Source: Wyeomyia smithii (lineage: Eukaryota > Arthropoda > Insecta > Diptera > Culicidae). From it: a stretch of DNA of 64,000 nucleotides. Shown piece by piece: positions 45,396-57,909 of this stretch. The notes beneath the pieces were generated by a model. It worked only from the letters and a program-made list of their open reading frames with translations. It was not told where the DNA came from and made no database searches. The stretch spans positions 193,467,357 through 193,531,356 of the forward strand of contig NC_073695.1 in the NCBI RefSeq assembly GCF_029784165.1, given 5' to 3'. A program made the position numbers and the translations under genes. Every line of letters begins with the position of its first letter. Within the stretch, counting starts at the first letter, position 1.

Positions 45396-45512
45396 AAAGC
45401 CTATTTTCAAAAATTATTGCCCTAAATTTCAAATGTCAATAACAACTTGGAGGCCATCCACATTCCACGAGGACCGATTTTTACCGAATTTTGACCCCCT
45501 CCCCTTTTTGTA

Positions 45513-46797
45513 TAGACCGTTTCGATAATGATAAATACACTTACGATCAACCGTCATTTCAAATAACGTGCAGTATTCAACCAAACGTTGGCTGCGTCCT
45601 GTTGTTTACATCCAAAAGAAACAGATGCTGTCATTTTTTCTAACATTTAGTGCGAAATTTTGAAAATGCGTGGCCTTTCTCCCGAGCAAAGAAAGCGAAT
45701 TGTGCACAAATGGAGCACCGTGAGTGGTCTTTCTATAAGAAAATTAGCCAGAGAAGAAGGTATAAGTGTCGGAGCAGTTCAAAACGCATTGCGGAAGTAT
45801 TGTGAAGAGTGCACATTTACTGATGCCCCAAGACGTGGTTGAAAACCCGGTCCTGTTGATCCCACAATGGACAAAAAGGTTAAGGAATACTACAAGCGGC
45901 ATCCTTCAGTATCAGTACGAGATGTGGCGAGAAAGCTTGGAACCTCGGCGAGTAACGTTATGCGTGCCAAGGAAAGAACGGGTCTGCAGACCCGTCGGAA
46001 GCAGAAGCAGCCAAAACGAAATCCAAAACAAGCTGAATCTGTGAAACCGAGAGCTCGGAAGCTTTATGACGAACTTCTGACCAAAAAATGGATGACGAAA
46101 CCTACATAAAACTGGACTATAAGACTCTGCCGAACCGCAATTTTATACATCACCGAAGGGAAAGGATGTCCCTGGGCCAGTGAAAGCCATTTACACCGAA
46201 AAATTCAGCAAGAAGGTAATGGTTTGGCAGGCCATTTGTGAATGTGGGAAAATATCTCGTCCATTCATTACGAATGACACAATGAATGGTAAAATTTACG
46301 TGAAAGAGTGTTTGCAGAAAAGGTTGTTACCCATGGTTAAGCAGCATAACAATCCTCCGATCTTTTGGCCCGATCTTGCTTCCTGCCATTACTCTAAGGA
46401 TGCACTAGAGTGGTATAAAACAAATAATGTCACATGTGTCCCAAAGGAGATGAATCCTCCAAACTGCCCTGAAATTCGCCCTTTTGAAACTTTTTTGGCT
46501 TTGACCAAGGCAAAGCTGAGGAAATATGTTCAACCATCAGACATTGTTGAAAAATTTAAAAAAGATTGGCTTAAAGTGGTAAAAATGGTCGGAGAACACA
46601 CTGTGCAAAAGCTTATGAGTAGTGTTAAGAGAAAAGTTAGAGAACTCGCGTATCCTACGAAAAATAATCCCAACTTGAATTGGAACTGGAAGGAAAACAC
46701 TTGTTATCTATATTTCAGAATAAAATGACCCGAAAAATCCTGTGTTTATTGTTTTATTCAAGAAAGAAGATGTATTTATAATTTTCGGAACAGTCTA
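45513..46797 (+). mobile_element. ITmD37E-type Tc1/mariner element, short TIRs
   Basis: TIRs of about 28 bp begin TAGACCGTTTCGATAATGAT on the left and TAGACTGTTCCGAAAATTAT on the right (minus strand). Both are flanked by TA. The transposase relic between them has the D37E spacing described for mosquito ITmD37E elements. Confidence 0.8.
45660..46728 (+). pseudogene. DD37E transposase pseudogene, copy 1
   Basis: A helix-turn-helix N-terminus (GLSIRKLAREEGISVGAVQN) and a second HTH (SVSVRDVARKLGTSASNVMR) are followed by the catalytic blocks MDDETY, FWPDLASCHYSKDALEWY and PEIRPFE. Thirty-seven residues separate the second D and the E. A TGA at about 45840 and two frame changes (near 46090 and 46140-46180) break the frame. 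In the third block, PFE replaces the usual PIE. The C-terminal WKENTCYLYF ends at 46728. Confidence 0.85.
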
Positions 46798-46849
46798 TAT
46801 AGATCGTGGACATTACATAGACCCCCCTTAGAGAATTATATTCTCGAAT

Positions 46850-47504
46850 GGAACATTTATTGTTTTTAATATTCCTTTGAGAAAACTAGACATGGCAATT
46901 TTTAGTGATCCGTTTCGCGAATTCTGACCCTACATTTAATTGCAAATATTCTTAAACTACTTTGTTGCTTTTTGCTAAGCATTTAGTAGTACAAAAATAC
47001 ACCAATGAACTCAAATAAATAATATTTGTCTATAATATTTCAACATATACACATTTTAGATCATGTAAGTATTTTTGGTTCAAATGTATAAAACAATTAG
47101 TTTTTAATGTAGTTAACAACTAAGCTATGATTCTTGAAAAAAAATTTACATTTGAAGAAATGGTGCAGTAGTAGAAATGGTGCAGTAGTAGTATACGCTC
47201 ACACTAAACAACACGGATGGGGTCACAATTTCAACACAATAAATAATGTACATCGGAAACTATCCGCTCAATCTTTGTTAACCGTGCAGCAATCGGAACC
47301 ATCGCAGGGTGTTACATCCGTACGCAACAATATTTCTACGCTCCCGCGTTTGAATTATAGACATACCTACAACAACAGCAACCGCAACAGCTACACTTGT
47401 AGCACTACCACCACCCAGCAACATGACGTTTCATACCCGTCAGCCTGATTAATGTTTACCATCAGATTGCCCCAGACGGAAACTATGCATAGAGTTTCAC
47501 TTAC
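46850..47504. other. Intron stretch before exon B
   Basis: AT-rich sequence. A plus-strand frame of 104 codons (47134-47448) is Asn/Thr-rich, but opposite-strand context and lack of motifs do not support it. Confidence 0.3.
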
Positions 47505-47584
47505 CATTCGTGCAATTCTTCCTTGCTGGCCGACAGACGGTTCGTTGGTGCAACTGGTTCCAGATCACCGTTGATTTGCAACAT
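47505..47584 (-). CDS. NADK: NADK alternative first exon B (419-aa isoform)
   Basis: This is the shortest first exon: ATG at 47584, 26 codons and two bases, donor TG|GTAAGTG at 47499-47506. The peptide is MLQINGDLEPVAPTNRLSAS and then KEELHE, giving HEWRTRSLNAP after splicing to 6474. Length, phase and donor are all consistent. Because the exon is only 80 nt, coding statistics add little. The evidence rests on the junction and on agreement with the three other first exons. Confidence 0.75.
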
Positions 47585-48814
47585 TTTCACTGTCGGTATT
47601 AAACTATATAAACACACGCACTAAAAAGATCGACTCTAAGACGGGTGCCAATAGCTGGCGGAAGAACGATTTTAGCAAATGTAGCTATTTGATCTACTCT
47701 AAATATTGACGATTGTCGATATTTAATCACACATACGTACAAATAAAATAATAGATGACTGAGCGTAACGCAAAGCGATTTTTCAATAGTTGGGCTGACA
47801 ATAATGATCAAAATGAAGAGTCACTTTTGTTTATTGTTGATTTCATTCACGATGTTTACTGAGATGAGTGTTATATTTGCTAGTAACTTTTTGTTCTCTT
47901 TGGCATAGGTAATTTACACCACATCCGAGCGACAGTAGCGACATTTAGACACACACCACGCGGGCTAAGAATACCACCAAAAATGCAATTTTGCAAGATG
48001 CCGTGTGGTTGATAAACCGCTATTGGCACCGCTCACACACAAACGTACGGGTACGTATCTCTTGTTGTCCAGGTATGTAAGAGAGTTTAGATGCCAATTT
48101 AATACTGCTTCAAGCGAGGTATATAGGAATTTATACGTAAGAAGATTCAACTTTCTCTAGCACTGCCTAAACATAAAATGTCTCGCTTATGCACTATTTT
48201 TTAACTCTTACTATGCATTAATCACCGATGATGTGAACAGTTACAGTGACCAACAATTCAACATTTCGTTCAGCATGCGGAAGCTGCGTAAGGTGGTACC
48301 TTCCAAACACAACAAACAGTTGCATTCCTGAAGAAAACTAAACGAGACCCAGGACCAACACTACACTGTTATGCTTGCAAATCTTTGACTTTAGTCTGAC
48401 AGTCGAAAATGTCAAACGTTGTGCAAAGAAAAACAAAACAAGACATAAATCGCATACATCAAGTTTAGCTTGAAGCGAGGAGGAGAAAGATGTTGTTGGG
48501 TGGTTATGTTACGCATGCGCTTCTTCGAGTGTTCAAGTATGTGTATGGGCGAGCTGGTTTACGGTGCGTCTATGACCGGAGTTTTGAGAAATAAGACGAC
48601 ATAACCATTATTCTTCTCTAGTGGTTGGGAATAAATGCTTGCATTCGACATTGGGTTTTGGTGTAGTGATCATGAATTTGAACTTCAACAAAAGCACTAA
48701 AAATTTGCATTGGAAGGATAGCAGCTTTGTGATAATCAATCTGTCCTATGTTATTAATGAAACAATGTACAAAACAACGCCAGATCACAAATCATAATCG
48801 ATGTTTTAGCGCTT
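47585..48814. other. Upstream region of exon B
   Basis: The 5' UTR and promoter of the exon B isoform should lie here, on the minus strand. No confident core-promoter combination was identified and no other gene is seen. Confidence 0.3.
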
Positions 48815-48933
48815 AAGGCCCAAACACAATAAATACGTTGCGGCTGCGTTTGCGGCAATTTGACAGTTAGTCCATACATTTTCTGTCAAATTAACGTCAA
48901 CGCAACGCAAACGTATCCATTGTGTTTGGGCCT
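48815..48933. mobile_element. 119-bp foldback MITE with TTA duplications
   Basis: The ends AGGCCCAAACACAAT and its complement ATTGTGTTTGGGCCT are flanked by TTA on both sides. The arms also share ACGTTGCG/CGCAACG and CAATTTGACAG/CTGTCAAATT. The TTA duplication suggests PIF/Harbinger. Confidence 0.8.
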
Positions 48934-49493
48934 TTAAACTGATGATAGAATGACATGTATCAGTAGGTTTTGGGTAAATCGTGATCAAACTTGATTTGCA
49001 ATGAGCCATTTCGATAAACTAAATCGGACGCTGCCTTGGGAACTTGATGGACTTGAGTTCAGCTTTATGTGTGTAGGAACTCGTACATTACGCAGAGGTA
49101 CAGAGGGAAATAAATTTTACTCTCTATATATGTAGACAATTCGTACCGTATCAATTAAATTTCCTATTAGAACCCTTAGCTTCTATTTTCTATTAGAACC
49201 CCTAGCTGGTGCATTTTAGAAAAAAAAGGGTTACCTTATGGTTTAATGAATATATATTTCTGAATTTGATTCATTCATTACAATATAAGTCATAATAATC
49301 GGCTTCACTCCATCTTTGGATAAAAGAATTACCTTTTTTGCCATATATCACCCAAAACAAACAGATGATAAGTTAACATTTGGTTACGTCTATATTTGTT
49401 TACCATTTTTCGAGTACCACATAAAGAATTCCTTTCCCATTGAGAAAAAGACTCAAGCAACCATTGCCGAAGGCGTGCGAGAAAGAGTAAAAT
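48934..49493. other. Intron stretch without recognised features
   Basis: Nothing is supported beyond a short direct repeat, TTCTATTAGAACCC, at about 49165-49200. Confidence 0.35.
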
Positions 49494-50161
49494 ATGGTGC
49501 TTATTACGGGAGTCACTTCATGGTGAAATATATTTCACTCTTACGCTCACTTCACTTTTTGAGATTCCCGATTCCACCTCAAGTGAGGTGACAAAAATCA
49601 CCTCCGTGAAGTGAGATTGACAGTGAAGTGAAAAAGAGAATAGGACAAGTGAAATGAGCGAGTTTCCCAGCTCAAAAATTTCTCAATCCCAGAAAGTCGA
49701 TTTTTTCCGTTTTTTTAGATAGCACCAGATCTTAACGTTTTCTGCATTTCTAAGACATTTGGATAAGATATTTTGTTTTCGGTATCGAAAATTTCATGAA
49801 TTAGTGTGAATTTTTTGATCGGTCAAAAAGCTGAAACTTTGACCGCTTTGAGGCACGGATCGAAATGTGATTCGTTTCGTTACTAAAAAATAAATCCAAC
49901 ATTTACTATTAGATCACAAATCAATCAATTTTCCTGACTTATCCCTTCTTCGTGAAATCATTTCACCGTTAAAAATGGTCGTGAAATAATTCTACGCGAA
50001 ACGTTGCTTATTCCGTTTTCAATTCACTGATATGACACTTATCCGAGTTTCACGGCAGATGTCACTTTGCGACGTTTTTCTCACTTACGTAAGTCCCGTA
50101 GTAGGTCTGTATTCACTTCACTCTGGTTTCACCGTGAAGTGACTCCCGTAATAAGCACCAT
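49494..50161. mobile_element. 668-bp TIR element (ATGGTGCTTATTACGGG)
   Basis: A 36-bp terminal inverted repeat, ATGGTGCTTATTACGGGAGT followed by CACTTCAYGGTGAAA, has one mismatch. The subterminal regions have repeated GTGAAGTGA motifs. The interior (49680-49900) carries sequence shared with an interspersed repeat near 21.4 kb. There is no transposase. The target duplication is not clear. Confidence 0.75.
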
Positions 50162-51101
50162 TGTATCAAGTGCTGATTGATTAATGAGATATGAAAAAAA
50201 TAATATAGATATAATAAAGTAAGACGACAAGAAAAGGTTTTGAAAAGCCGGAAAACGTGCTTTAAAATAATGTTGTATCATATTATGGATTCTATGAAGT
50301 CTTGCAAAAGGAGTCCAATATTTCTCTTCTTTAAAGTATGAGATTAACCACCAAAATGTGGTGCAACTTCAATATTAAAAGTTCCTCTAACAACATCAAA
50401 TCAGATAATTGTACTTTTATACCATGATGAGATCTACTATTGCTAATTGTTGTCTATTTTTTATTGAACTCATTATTGAAGTATATTTTTATAGTCTCTA
50501 ATCCATGTGAACTTTTTCTTTCTAACCATTGCTCAGTTGAATATAGTTGAACGATAGTTCATAAAACAATGGCCTACCTCAGGGTGAGAACACTTAACAA
50601 CTAGAGTTTAACAAAAGGTTGTGTTTAACTACTATGTTGACCTCAACCCAGCATAATCCATATTCAAACAACTTAATATAATTCAATTAAACATCCTATT
50701 TCCCGTGGCAGCCTAACAGCATCGACACTTTAGTGCCAGATCATTCTGCGTCCGGCTAGTTAGTGGCGTTAGTGGGTGAGTCAAGCAAAAGGTGACTTAA
50801 CTATGGCCCCAGTATGAAACAAAAACGAGTTCAACCGATTATAACTTAATTGACAGTGCGTCGATTCAGTTTGTACTGGAACTGAAACAAGCTTATGTCA
50901 GCGGTAGACAGCGACACGACGGAAGATAATGATCAAAATGATTTATGCTTGAGAACAGCGCTTGTTCCAGCGGACTTACACAGTACCTCGACCAGAAAAG
51001 CATAACTAACCAATATCAAAAAAATGAATCTGCGCGCAATGCAAATATCATGATTTACTTAAATTTTGTATTTTCCAGGTGACTTTTCATACAACAATGA
51101 A
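50162..51101. other. Intron stretch without recognised features
   Basis: No repeat pair or exon signal was recognised. Confidence 0.35.
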
Positions 51102-52689
51102 ACTAAATAAAATACGACTGTATATCCGGAAACAGGTTCTTGCAACATAAGTTGTCCAAAATGGTTATTCATTCGACTCTATCAACATTTCAAACAACGA
51201 CTGATACAAACTTCATATGCCATTTCATTTTGGTAAGCATTCAAGACAAACAAACAAACAAAATGAATTTGCAACAAAACTCAAACATTTTGTTTTGTCT
51301 CTCTGATCGGGTCAATTGATCAAGCAAACATTTGTTCGCAACATTGTACTTAACGCGTTTTTCTGAAGTAAAAAATCAGAGAAAAAAACCAGGGCAAACG
51401 AGGCTGAACAGCTGTAAAGGTTGCTTTCAATTAGTCAAGAAAATACAAAATAGTTTGGTCGACAAAAGTGGTTGCCCTATAGCTCAAACAAGTTACCCTA
51501 AAACGGCTATCCCTTTCTAACCATTCGTGTGAATTTTAGAGTTATTGCTCGCAGAGTGGGTACGTCGCTTCTACGTTTGCTTACGGGCAAACTTATTCAA
51601 GTCTCTGAAAAACTTATCTTTGCTAGGAGCATCGAAATTCACAGAAATGGTTAAAAAGCCAAAATCTTTCGTTTATTCCAGTTTTAACTCTAGTACAAAT
51701 CCTATGTTTGTGTTGCGATAACAACGAAAGATTATGACGAATACATTTTCACAAATAAAGAAATCGAATGTGACTTGAAGATGCAGCAGAGATAGGAAGG
51801 TAAAAGACGTACCTCACCTTTTCTCAATCCAAACACCGCTTCAGAAGATTTTGTGCGAATCCACCCAGTCGTTATACGCACCCCTTTAAATTTAAGCTGA
51901 AAGTGGTAAATTAAGTAACTTTGAATACTGGAATTCTTGATCTTGATCTCAAAAAAATCAGAAAAGATTAACCTTTCTTTAATCGGGTCTACAATATTTT
52001 GATTTTATTGACGTCAGAGAGGCTTTACCACAAGAGATTTGTTCACTCTACGTTCACGACCGATTGAAATATTCATAACAAATAAGATTCGAGACGTCGT
52101 TATTGTACTCAATTTAACACTCTGTAAAAACTTATATAACTAACATTTAAACTTATCACGTGTGAACTTCCGAGTATTTTGTTCTTCTTTCGTTTTCTTA
52201 ATACCGATAACAAACGACAGGGAATACCCAAGTTCTCACAATTTTCAAATATGTTCTGTGAAAAAAAATAGAAACGTAACCCAAATGGCTTTTTAAACAA
52301 TTGAATTGATTTTAGAGTATCAAGATGGGAAGTCTCTACTCATCAATGATTGTCTTTTTGTATCATATAAAAACGAACTCAACAAAGAGGCAGGAATGAC
52401 TTCTATTCCTAATGATAGACAATCGGTAACACCCTGAGAAATAATAACCATTTTTACGAGAGTATGGCGCCATATAATTTAGACGTAGCTATGCCTGGGA
52501 TAGTACCAATCACACATGACCATTCATATCTTGACAGAACCTAATTTATAGTTATTATAACCGTCGAATCACGTATAAGCCACCTACAAACAGTATTAAC
52601 CTCAGAGACGGTGGGAAACACTACATAAGCTCAAACGGCAATAATAATGGTACTTGGGGTCATCCACATACCACGTGGACAGATTTGGC

Positions 52690-53020
52690 CCCTTTGGTTA
52701 TTTAAGGCTGTCTGCAAGATACCGGAAGTCGCCATCTTTGAATTGAAAAAGGTGTCGGTGATCGATTTTTAGCTTTTGTGCATCATTTTGGTTCCGGAGA
52801 TACTCATATTTATGGAAATCGGCTATTTTAGGCTGTTTTTCAGAAACCGGAAGTCGCCATCTTGGATTTCAAAATGGCATTTGGAGACATTTTTTGGCCG
52901 TTAGGCGTCATCCAGGTTCCGGAAAAACCAATATTAAAAACGGGAAGTTTCTATCTGTTATTGAAAAATGACGTCTGGAGTTTTGGCTACTGTGCATCGA
53001 CCCGATCATTTTAGACTGTC
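52690..53020. repeat. Minisatellite-like units (ACCGGAAGTCGCCATCTT)
   Basis: Diverged units of about 120-130 bp share GGCTGTTT...ACCGGAAGTCGCCATCTT... followed by GGTTCCGGA. The array is part of copy A and continues in related units in copy B (56680-57440). Confidence 0.6.
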
Positions 53021-53049
53021 TTCCGGAAAACCTGGTTGAAATATTTGTT

Positions 53050-53465
53050 TAATTTGTACTGAAAACCTCCCTACCCTTCCAGAGTACGGAGGAGTGTCAA
53101 ACCATCATAGAAATTAGTGTTTGATTTGTATAAGAGCCCTCTTATCTAGATCTTATCTCTTATCTCTTTTCATTTACTCAACATATTAGATTTAGTTCCA
53201 ATTATTTTATTTTTTCTCGAGATGTGCAGAAATTTGTATTTCATGTGTAGGAAAACCTACCGTTCCAGAAGAGGGAGGGGTTTCGTACCATTATCGACAT
53301 ATTTGTTACCCCTAAAAACGTTCACCTGCCGAATTTGGTTCAAATTACTTGGTTAGTTTCCGAGATGTGCAGAAATTTGTGTTTGATTTGTATGGAACCC
53401 CTCCTTCCAGAAGAGGGAGGGGTGTCGAACCATTATGGACATGTTTGGTACCTCTAAAAACATTA
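53050..53465. repeat. GGGAGGGGT tandem units, copy A
   Basis: Units of about 130-170 bp carry GATGTGCAGAAATTTGT, TCCAGAAGAGGGAGGGGT and ACCATTATGGACAT. A further unit lies after the LINE fragment at 54140-54260, so the LINE landed inside the array. Confidence 0.6.
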
Positions 53466-54140
53466 CTTACTTACTTCAAATTTACATTTATGGCGACAGA
53501 TCGTTGAGATCCTATGCCGAATCCAGAATACGTCTCCACAAAACTCGGTCTTGGGTTGCTACTCTCAGTCCCCTTTTACATCCGCTGCTCTGGCATCCTC
53601 GTCGACAGCACATATCCAGCGCATGCGAGGTCTACCTCGAAGTCGTCGGCCTCTATCCGGTTCTCTGCTAAATATTATTTTTGCCGGTCGCTCATCCGCC
53701 ATCCGTGCTACATGGCCAGCCCACTCTAACCTGCCGTGTTTCATCAGCATGACAATATCAGCGTGTCTTTGTATACTTCGTACAGCTCGTGATTCATGTG
53801 CCTGCGCCACACCCCATTCTCTGGTTTGCCTCCGAGTATTGATCACAGGATTCTACGCTCGAAGACCCCAAGCCCTCGTCGACCGGCCTCGTTCCACGTC
53901 CACGATTCATACCCGTAGAGCGCCACCGGGTGGATAAGGGTCCTTTAGAGCGCAAATATCGTACGGATCTGTAGGCTACGGGACCTAAGTTGGCTACGTA
54001 ATCCGTAATAAGCCCTATTCGCCGCCGCAATCCGCCTCTTCACCTCGCGGCTCACCTCGTTGCCATATGTCATGAAAGTACCAAAATAAACAAATTCGTC
54101 GACCACTTCGAAAGTATCCCCATCCATCCACATTCACATG
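53466..54140 (-). mobile_element. LINE 3' fragment in copy A
   Basis: The minus strand encodes the C-terminal tail of the same LINE family as 8116-10206: DTFEVVDEFVYFGT, SREVKRRIAAANRAYYGLR, HGRLEWAGHVARM and GRRLRGRPRMRW. It ends in AAGTAAGTAAG-type repeats at 53466. It is severely 5'-truncated, with a frame change near 53800-53950. Flanking ACATT on each side may be a short target duplication. Confidence 0.8.
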
Positions 54141-56179
54141 TCAAATTTGGTTGTGTTTGCTTGGTTGGTTCTCGAGCTGTGCAAAATTTGTAATTCATTA
54201 GTATGGGACTCCTCCCTTATAGAAGAGGGAGGGGGTCAAACCATCATGGAAATTTTTCATTGACATACAGAAAAAGTTTAGTGTATGAAAAGCCTCAGAG
54301 AATGACGAATATTTTAAAACATATTGCCGAAGATACTAACTTTTTTTATTCTGGAGATATAACGTTTAATATGAGAGTGGTCTTTTTATTTTTTTTTTAT
54401 ATTTGAAAAACTGTAGCGATTAAAAGGCAACAATGTTCAGCATACATTTGCTGACACACAACTTTGTAGGACTCACAAAAGAGAATGCTTCTACAAACAC
54501 CGAGTTATTGGTAAAGGGTGTCCACGATGAAATTGCCACACCATGAAATTGCTCTAACTTTTTAACCGTTGGGTAGAATTTAATAAAAATTTGAGTGGAT
54601 TTAGTTCATAGTGCATTATTTACATCCTGCACTAAATAAAATACGACAGTATATCCGGAAACAGGTACTTACAACATAAGTTGTCCAAAATGGTTATTCT
54701 TTCGACTCTATCAACATTTCAAACAACGACTGATACAAACTTCATATGCCATTTCATTTTGGTAAGCATTCAAATCAAACAAACAAACAAAATGAATTTG
54801 CAACAAAACTCAAACATTTTGTTTTGTCTCTCTGATCGGGTCAATTGATCAAGCAAACATTTGTTCGCAACATTGTACTTAACGCGTTTTTCTGAAGTAA
54901 AAATCAGAGAAAAAAACCAGGGCAAACGAGGCTGAACAGCTGTAAAGGTTGCTTTCAATTAGTCAAGAAAATACAAAATAGTTTGGTCGACAAAAGTGGT
55001 TGTCCTATAGCTCAAACAAGTTACCCTAAAACGGTTATCCCTTTCTAACCATTCGTGTGAATTTTAGAGTAATTGCTCGCAGAGTGGGTGCGTCGCTTCT
55101 ACGTTTGCTTACGGGCAAACTTATTCAAGTCTCTGAAAAACTTATCTTTGCTAGGAGCATCGAAATTCACAGAAATGGTTAAAAAGCCAAAATCTTTCGT
55201 TTATTCCAGTTTTAACTCTAGTACAAATCCTATGTTTGTGTTGCGATAACAACGAAAGATTATGACGAATACATTTTCACAAATAAAGAAATCGAATGTG
55301 ACTTGAAGATGCAGCAGAGATAGGAAGGTAAAAGACGTACCCCACCTTTTCTCAATCCAAACACCGCTTCAGAAAATTTTGTGCGAATCCACCCAGTCGT
55401 TATACGCACCCCTTTAAATTTAAGCTGAAAGTGGTAAATTAAGTTACTTTGAATACTGGAATTCTTGATCTTGATCTCAAAAAAATCAGAAAAGATTAAC
55501 CTTTCTTTAATCGGGTCTACAATATTTTGATTTTATTGACGTCAGAGAGGCTTTACCACAAGAGATTTGTTCACTCTACGTTCACGACCGATTGAAATAT
55601 TCATAACAAATAAGATTCGAGACGTCGTTGTTGTACTCAATTTAACACTCTGTAAAAACTTATATAACTAACATTTAAACTTATCACGTGTGAACTTCCG
55701 AGTATTTTGTTCTTCTTTCGTTTTCTTAATACCGATAACAAACGACAGGGAATACCCAAGTTCTCACAATTTTCAAATATGTTCTGTGAAAAAAAATAGA
55801 AACGTAACCCAAATGGCTTTTTAAACAATTGAATTGATTTTAGAGTATCAAGATGGGAAGTCTCTACTCATCAATGATTGTCTTTTTGTATCATATAAAA
55901 ACGAACTCAACAAAGAGGCAGGAATGACTTCTATTCCTAATGATAGACAATCGGTAACACCCTGAGAAATAATAACCATTTTTACGAGAGTATGGCGCCA
56001 TATAATTTAGACGTAGCTATGCCTGGGATAGTACCAATCACACATGACCATTCATATCTTGACAGAACCTAATTTATAGTTATTATAACCGTCGAATCAC
56101 GTATAAGCCACCTACAAACAGTATTAACCTCAGAGACGGTGGGAAACACTACATAAGCTCAAAACGGCAATAATAAATT

Positions 56180-57440
56180 GCCGTTTTGGTTCGGTTTCGA
56201 TCAACAACGGTGAGCGTTTGTAGCCTTTAGTTTCTGTATAAAGCCACCCAAAAATGGGCGGATACATCGAGAAACAAACCATTATAATTTGGCTCAGCTT
56301 TGCGTCGCTGCGCTGCTAGCGTGAACCAATCCGCCTAACTTTGAATTCTTCAAAAATGTAGTATTCGGGGTAGTACCAAGGCCATTTCATCCGTATTCCG
56401 CGTATTGGTTACATGGGCTGCTAATTTATCGCAAAGACTTTCCTAGCATGCTGACGAAACTGGTTTCCAATGCAAATTTGTTTTTCTCATTCCTTTTTCC
56501 GTCAATATTTGGTTTTCTCACTAATAAGAAACAGAGAAAGAAAATCTGTCAAAATTTACTCATCTGCTTTTATACAAACACTAGCTGACCCGGCAATCTT
56601 CGTCCCACCCATTTTTGTGTTTAATTAAATAGTTTTAAACATTCCTAATCCATTGATTCCTTGCGATGTGTTTATAGTCTGGGTGGTATTCGGTCATTTT
56701 CAGCTGTTTTTCTGGCATCAATCTGACACCGGAAATACCCGTATTGGCCATCTTTAAATTCAAAATAGTTTCCAAGGTCAACGGTTACTTTCTATGCATC
56801 ATCTCGATTACGGTAATATCCATATTGAGTATTATTCGGTCATTTTCGGCTGTTTCCCAGAAGTTACCATCATGCATATTAAAATGGTGCCCGAGGTCAA
56901 TTTTAAGCTTATTGCGTCATTCTGGTTCCGGAGATTTTCATATTAGATGGTATTTGGTTATTTTAAGGTGTTTTCACAAACCGAAAGTCACCATTATGGA
57001 CTTCAAAATGGCATGTGAAATCAATCTCTGAGTGTCATTCTGGTTCAGGAAACATTCATATTGAATGGTATTTGGGGCCATCCACATACCACGTGGACAG
57101 ATTTGGCCCCTTTGGTTATTTAAGGCTGTTTGCAAGATACCGGAAGTCGCCATCTTTGAATTGAAAAAGGTGTCGGTGATCGATTTTTAGCTTTTGTGCA
57201 TCATTTTGGTTCCGGAGATACTCATATTTATGGAAATCGGCTATTTTAGGCTGTTTTTCAGAAACCGGAAGTCGCCATCTTGGATTTCGAAATGGCATTT
57301 GGAGACATTTTTTGGCCGTTAGGCGTCATCCAGGTTCCGGAAAAACCAATATTAAAAACGGGAAGTTTCTATCTGTTATTGAAAAATGACGTCTGGAGTT
57401 TTGGCTACTGTGCATCGACCCGATCATTTTAGACTGTCTT
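56180..57440. repeat. Copy-B-specific block and minisatellite units
   Basis: After a unique stretch to about 56680, four or more diverged units of about 130 bp repeat the frame GGTATT-GG-ATTTT...CTGTTT...ACCGGAAGT-CCAT...AAAATGG...GGTTCCGGA. The units from 57075 on are shared with copy A. Confidence 0.6.
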
Positions 57441-57909
57441 CCGGAAAACCTGGTTGAAATATTTGTTTAATTTGTACTGAAAACCTCCCTACCCTTCCAG
57501 AGTACGGAGGAGTGTCAAACCATCATAGAAATTAGTGTTTGATTTGTATAAGAGCCCTCTTATCTAGAAATGGGAGGGGTGTTAAACTACCATGAAAATA
57601 TTTTTTGCTCTCTTTTCATTTACTCAACATATTAGATTTAGTTCCAATTACTTTATTTTTTCTCGAGATGTGCAGAAATTTGTATTTCATGTGTAGGAAA
57701 ACCTACCGTTCCAGAAGAGGGAGGGGTTTCGTACCATTATCGACATATTTGTTACCCCTAAAAACGTTCACCTGCCGAATTTGGTTCAAATTACTTGGTT
57801 AGTTTCCGAGATGTGCAGAAATTTGTGTTTGATTTGTATGGAACCCCTCCCTTCCAGAAGAGGGAGGGGTGTCGAACCATTATGGACATGTTTGGTACCT
57901 CTAAAAACA

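Larger units (their letters stand above)
45451..46830. mobile_element. TTA-type MITE split by an ITmD37E insertion
   Basis: GGCCATCCACATTCCACG at 45451 and the following GACCCCCTCCCC match one arm of the 16883 MITE. After the transposon, GATCGTGGACATTACATAGACC at 46802 continues its middle. The far end is missing. Confidence 0.55.
51102..54630. repeat. Tandem duplication, copy A
   Basis: The segment beginning ACTAAATAAAATACGACTGT is repeated from 54631. The first 1.55 kb (to about 52650) is nearly identical to 54631-56180 at offset 3529, with only scattered substitutions. The later part (52664-54620) matches 57075-59193 at offsets near 4440. Copy A ends in the first 270 bp of the ITmD37E at 58923, cut at ...TACATCCTGCA and joined directly to copy B. 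Confidence 0.85.

Noticed and set aside
47134..47448. Asn/Thr-rich 104-codon plus-strand frame close to NADK exon B
   Set aside because: No motif, no splice or start context, and opposite strand to the gene. Low-complexity composition alone is not evidence.
52109..55828. Identical 63-codon frames at 52109-52300 and 55637-55828
   Set aside because: Their identity comes from the tandem duplication, not from selection on a protein. No motif is present.
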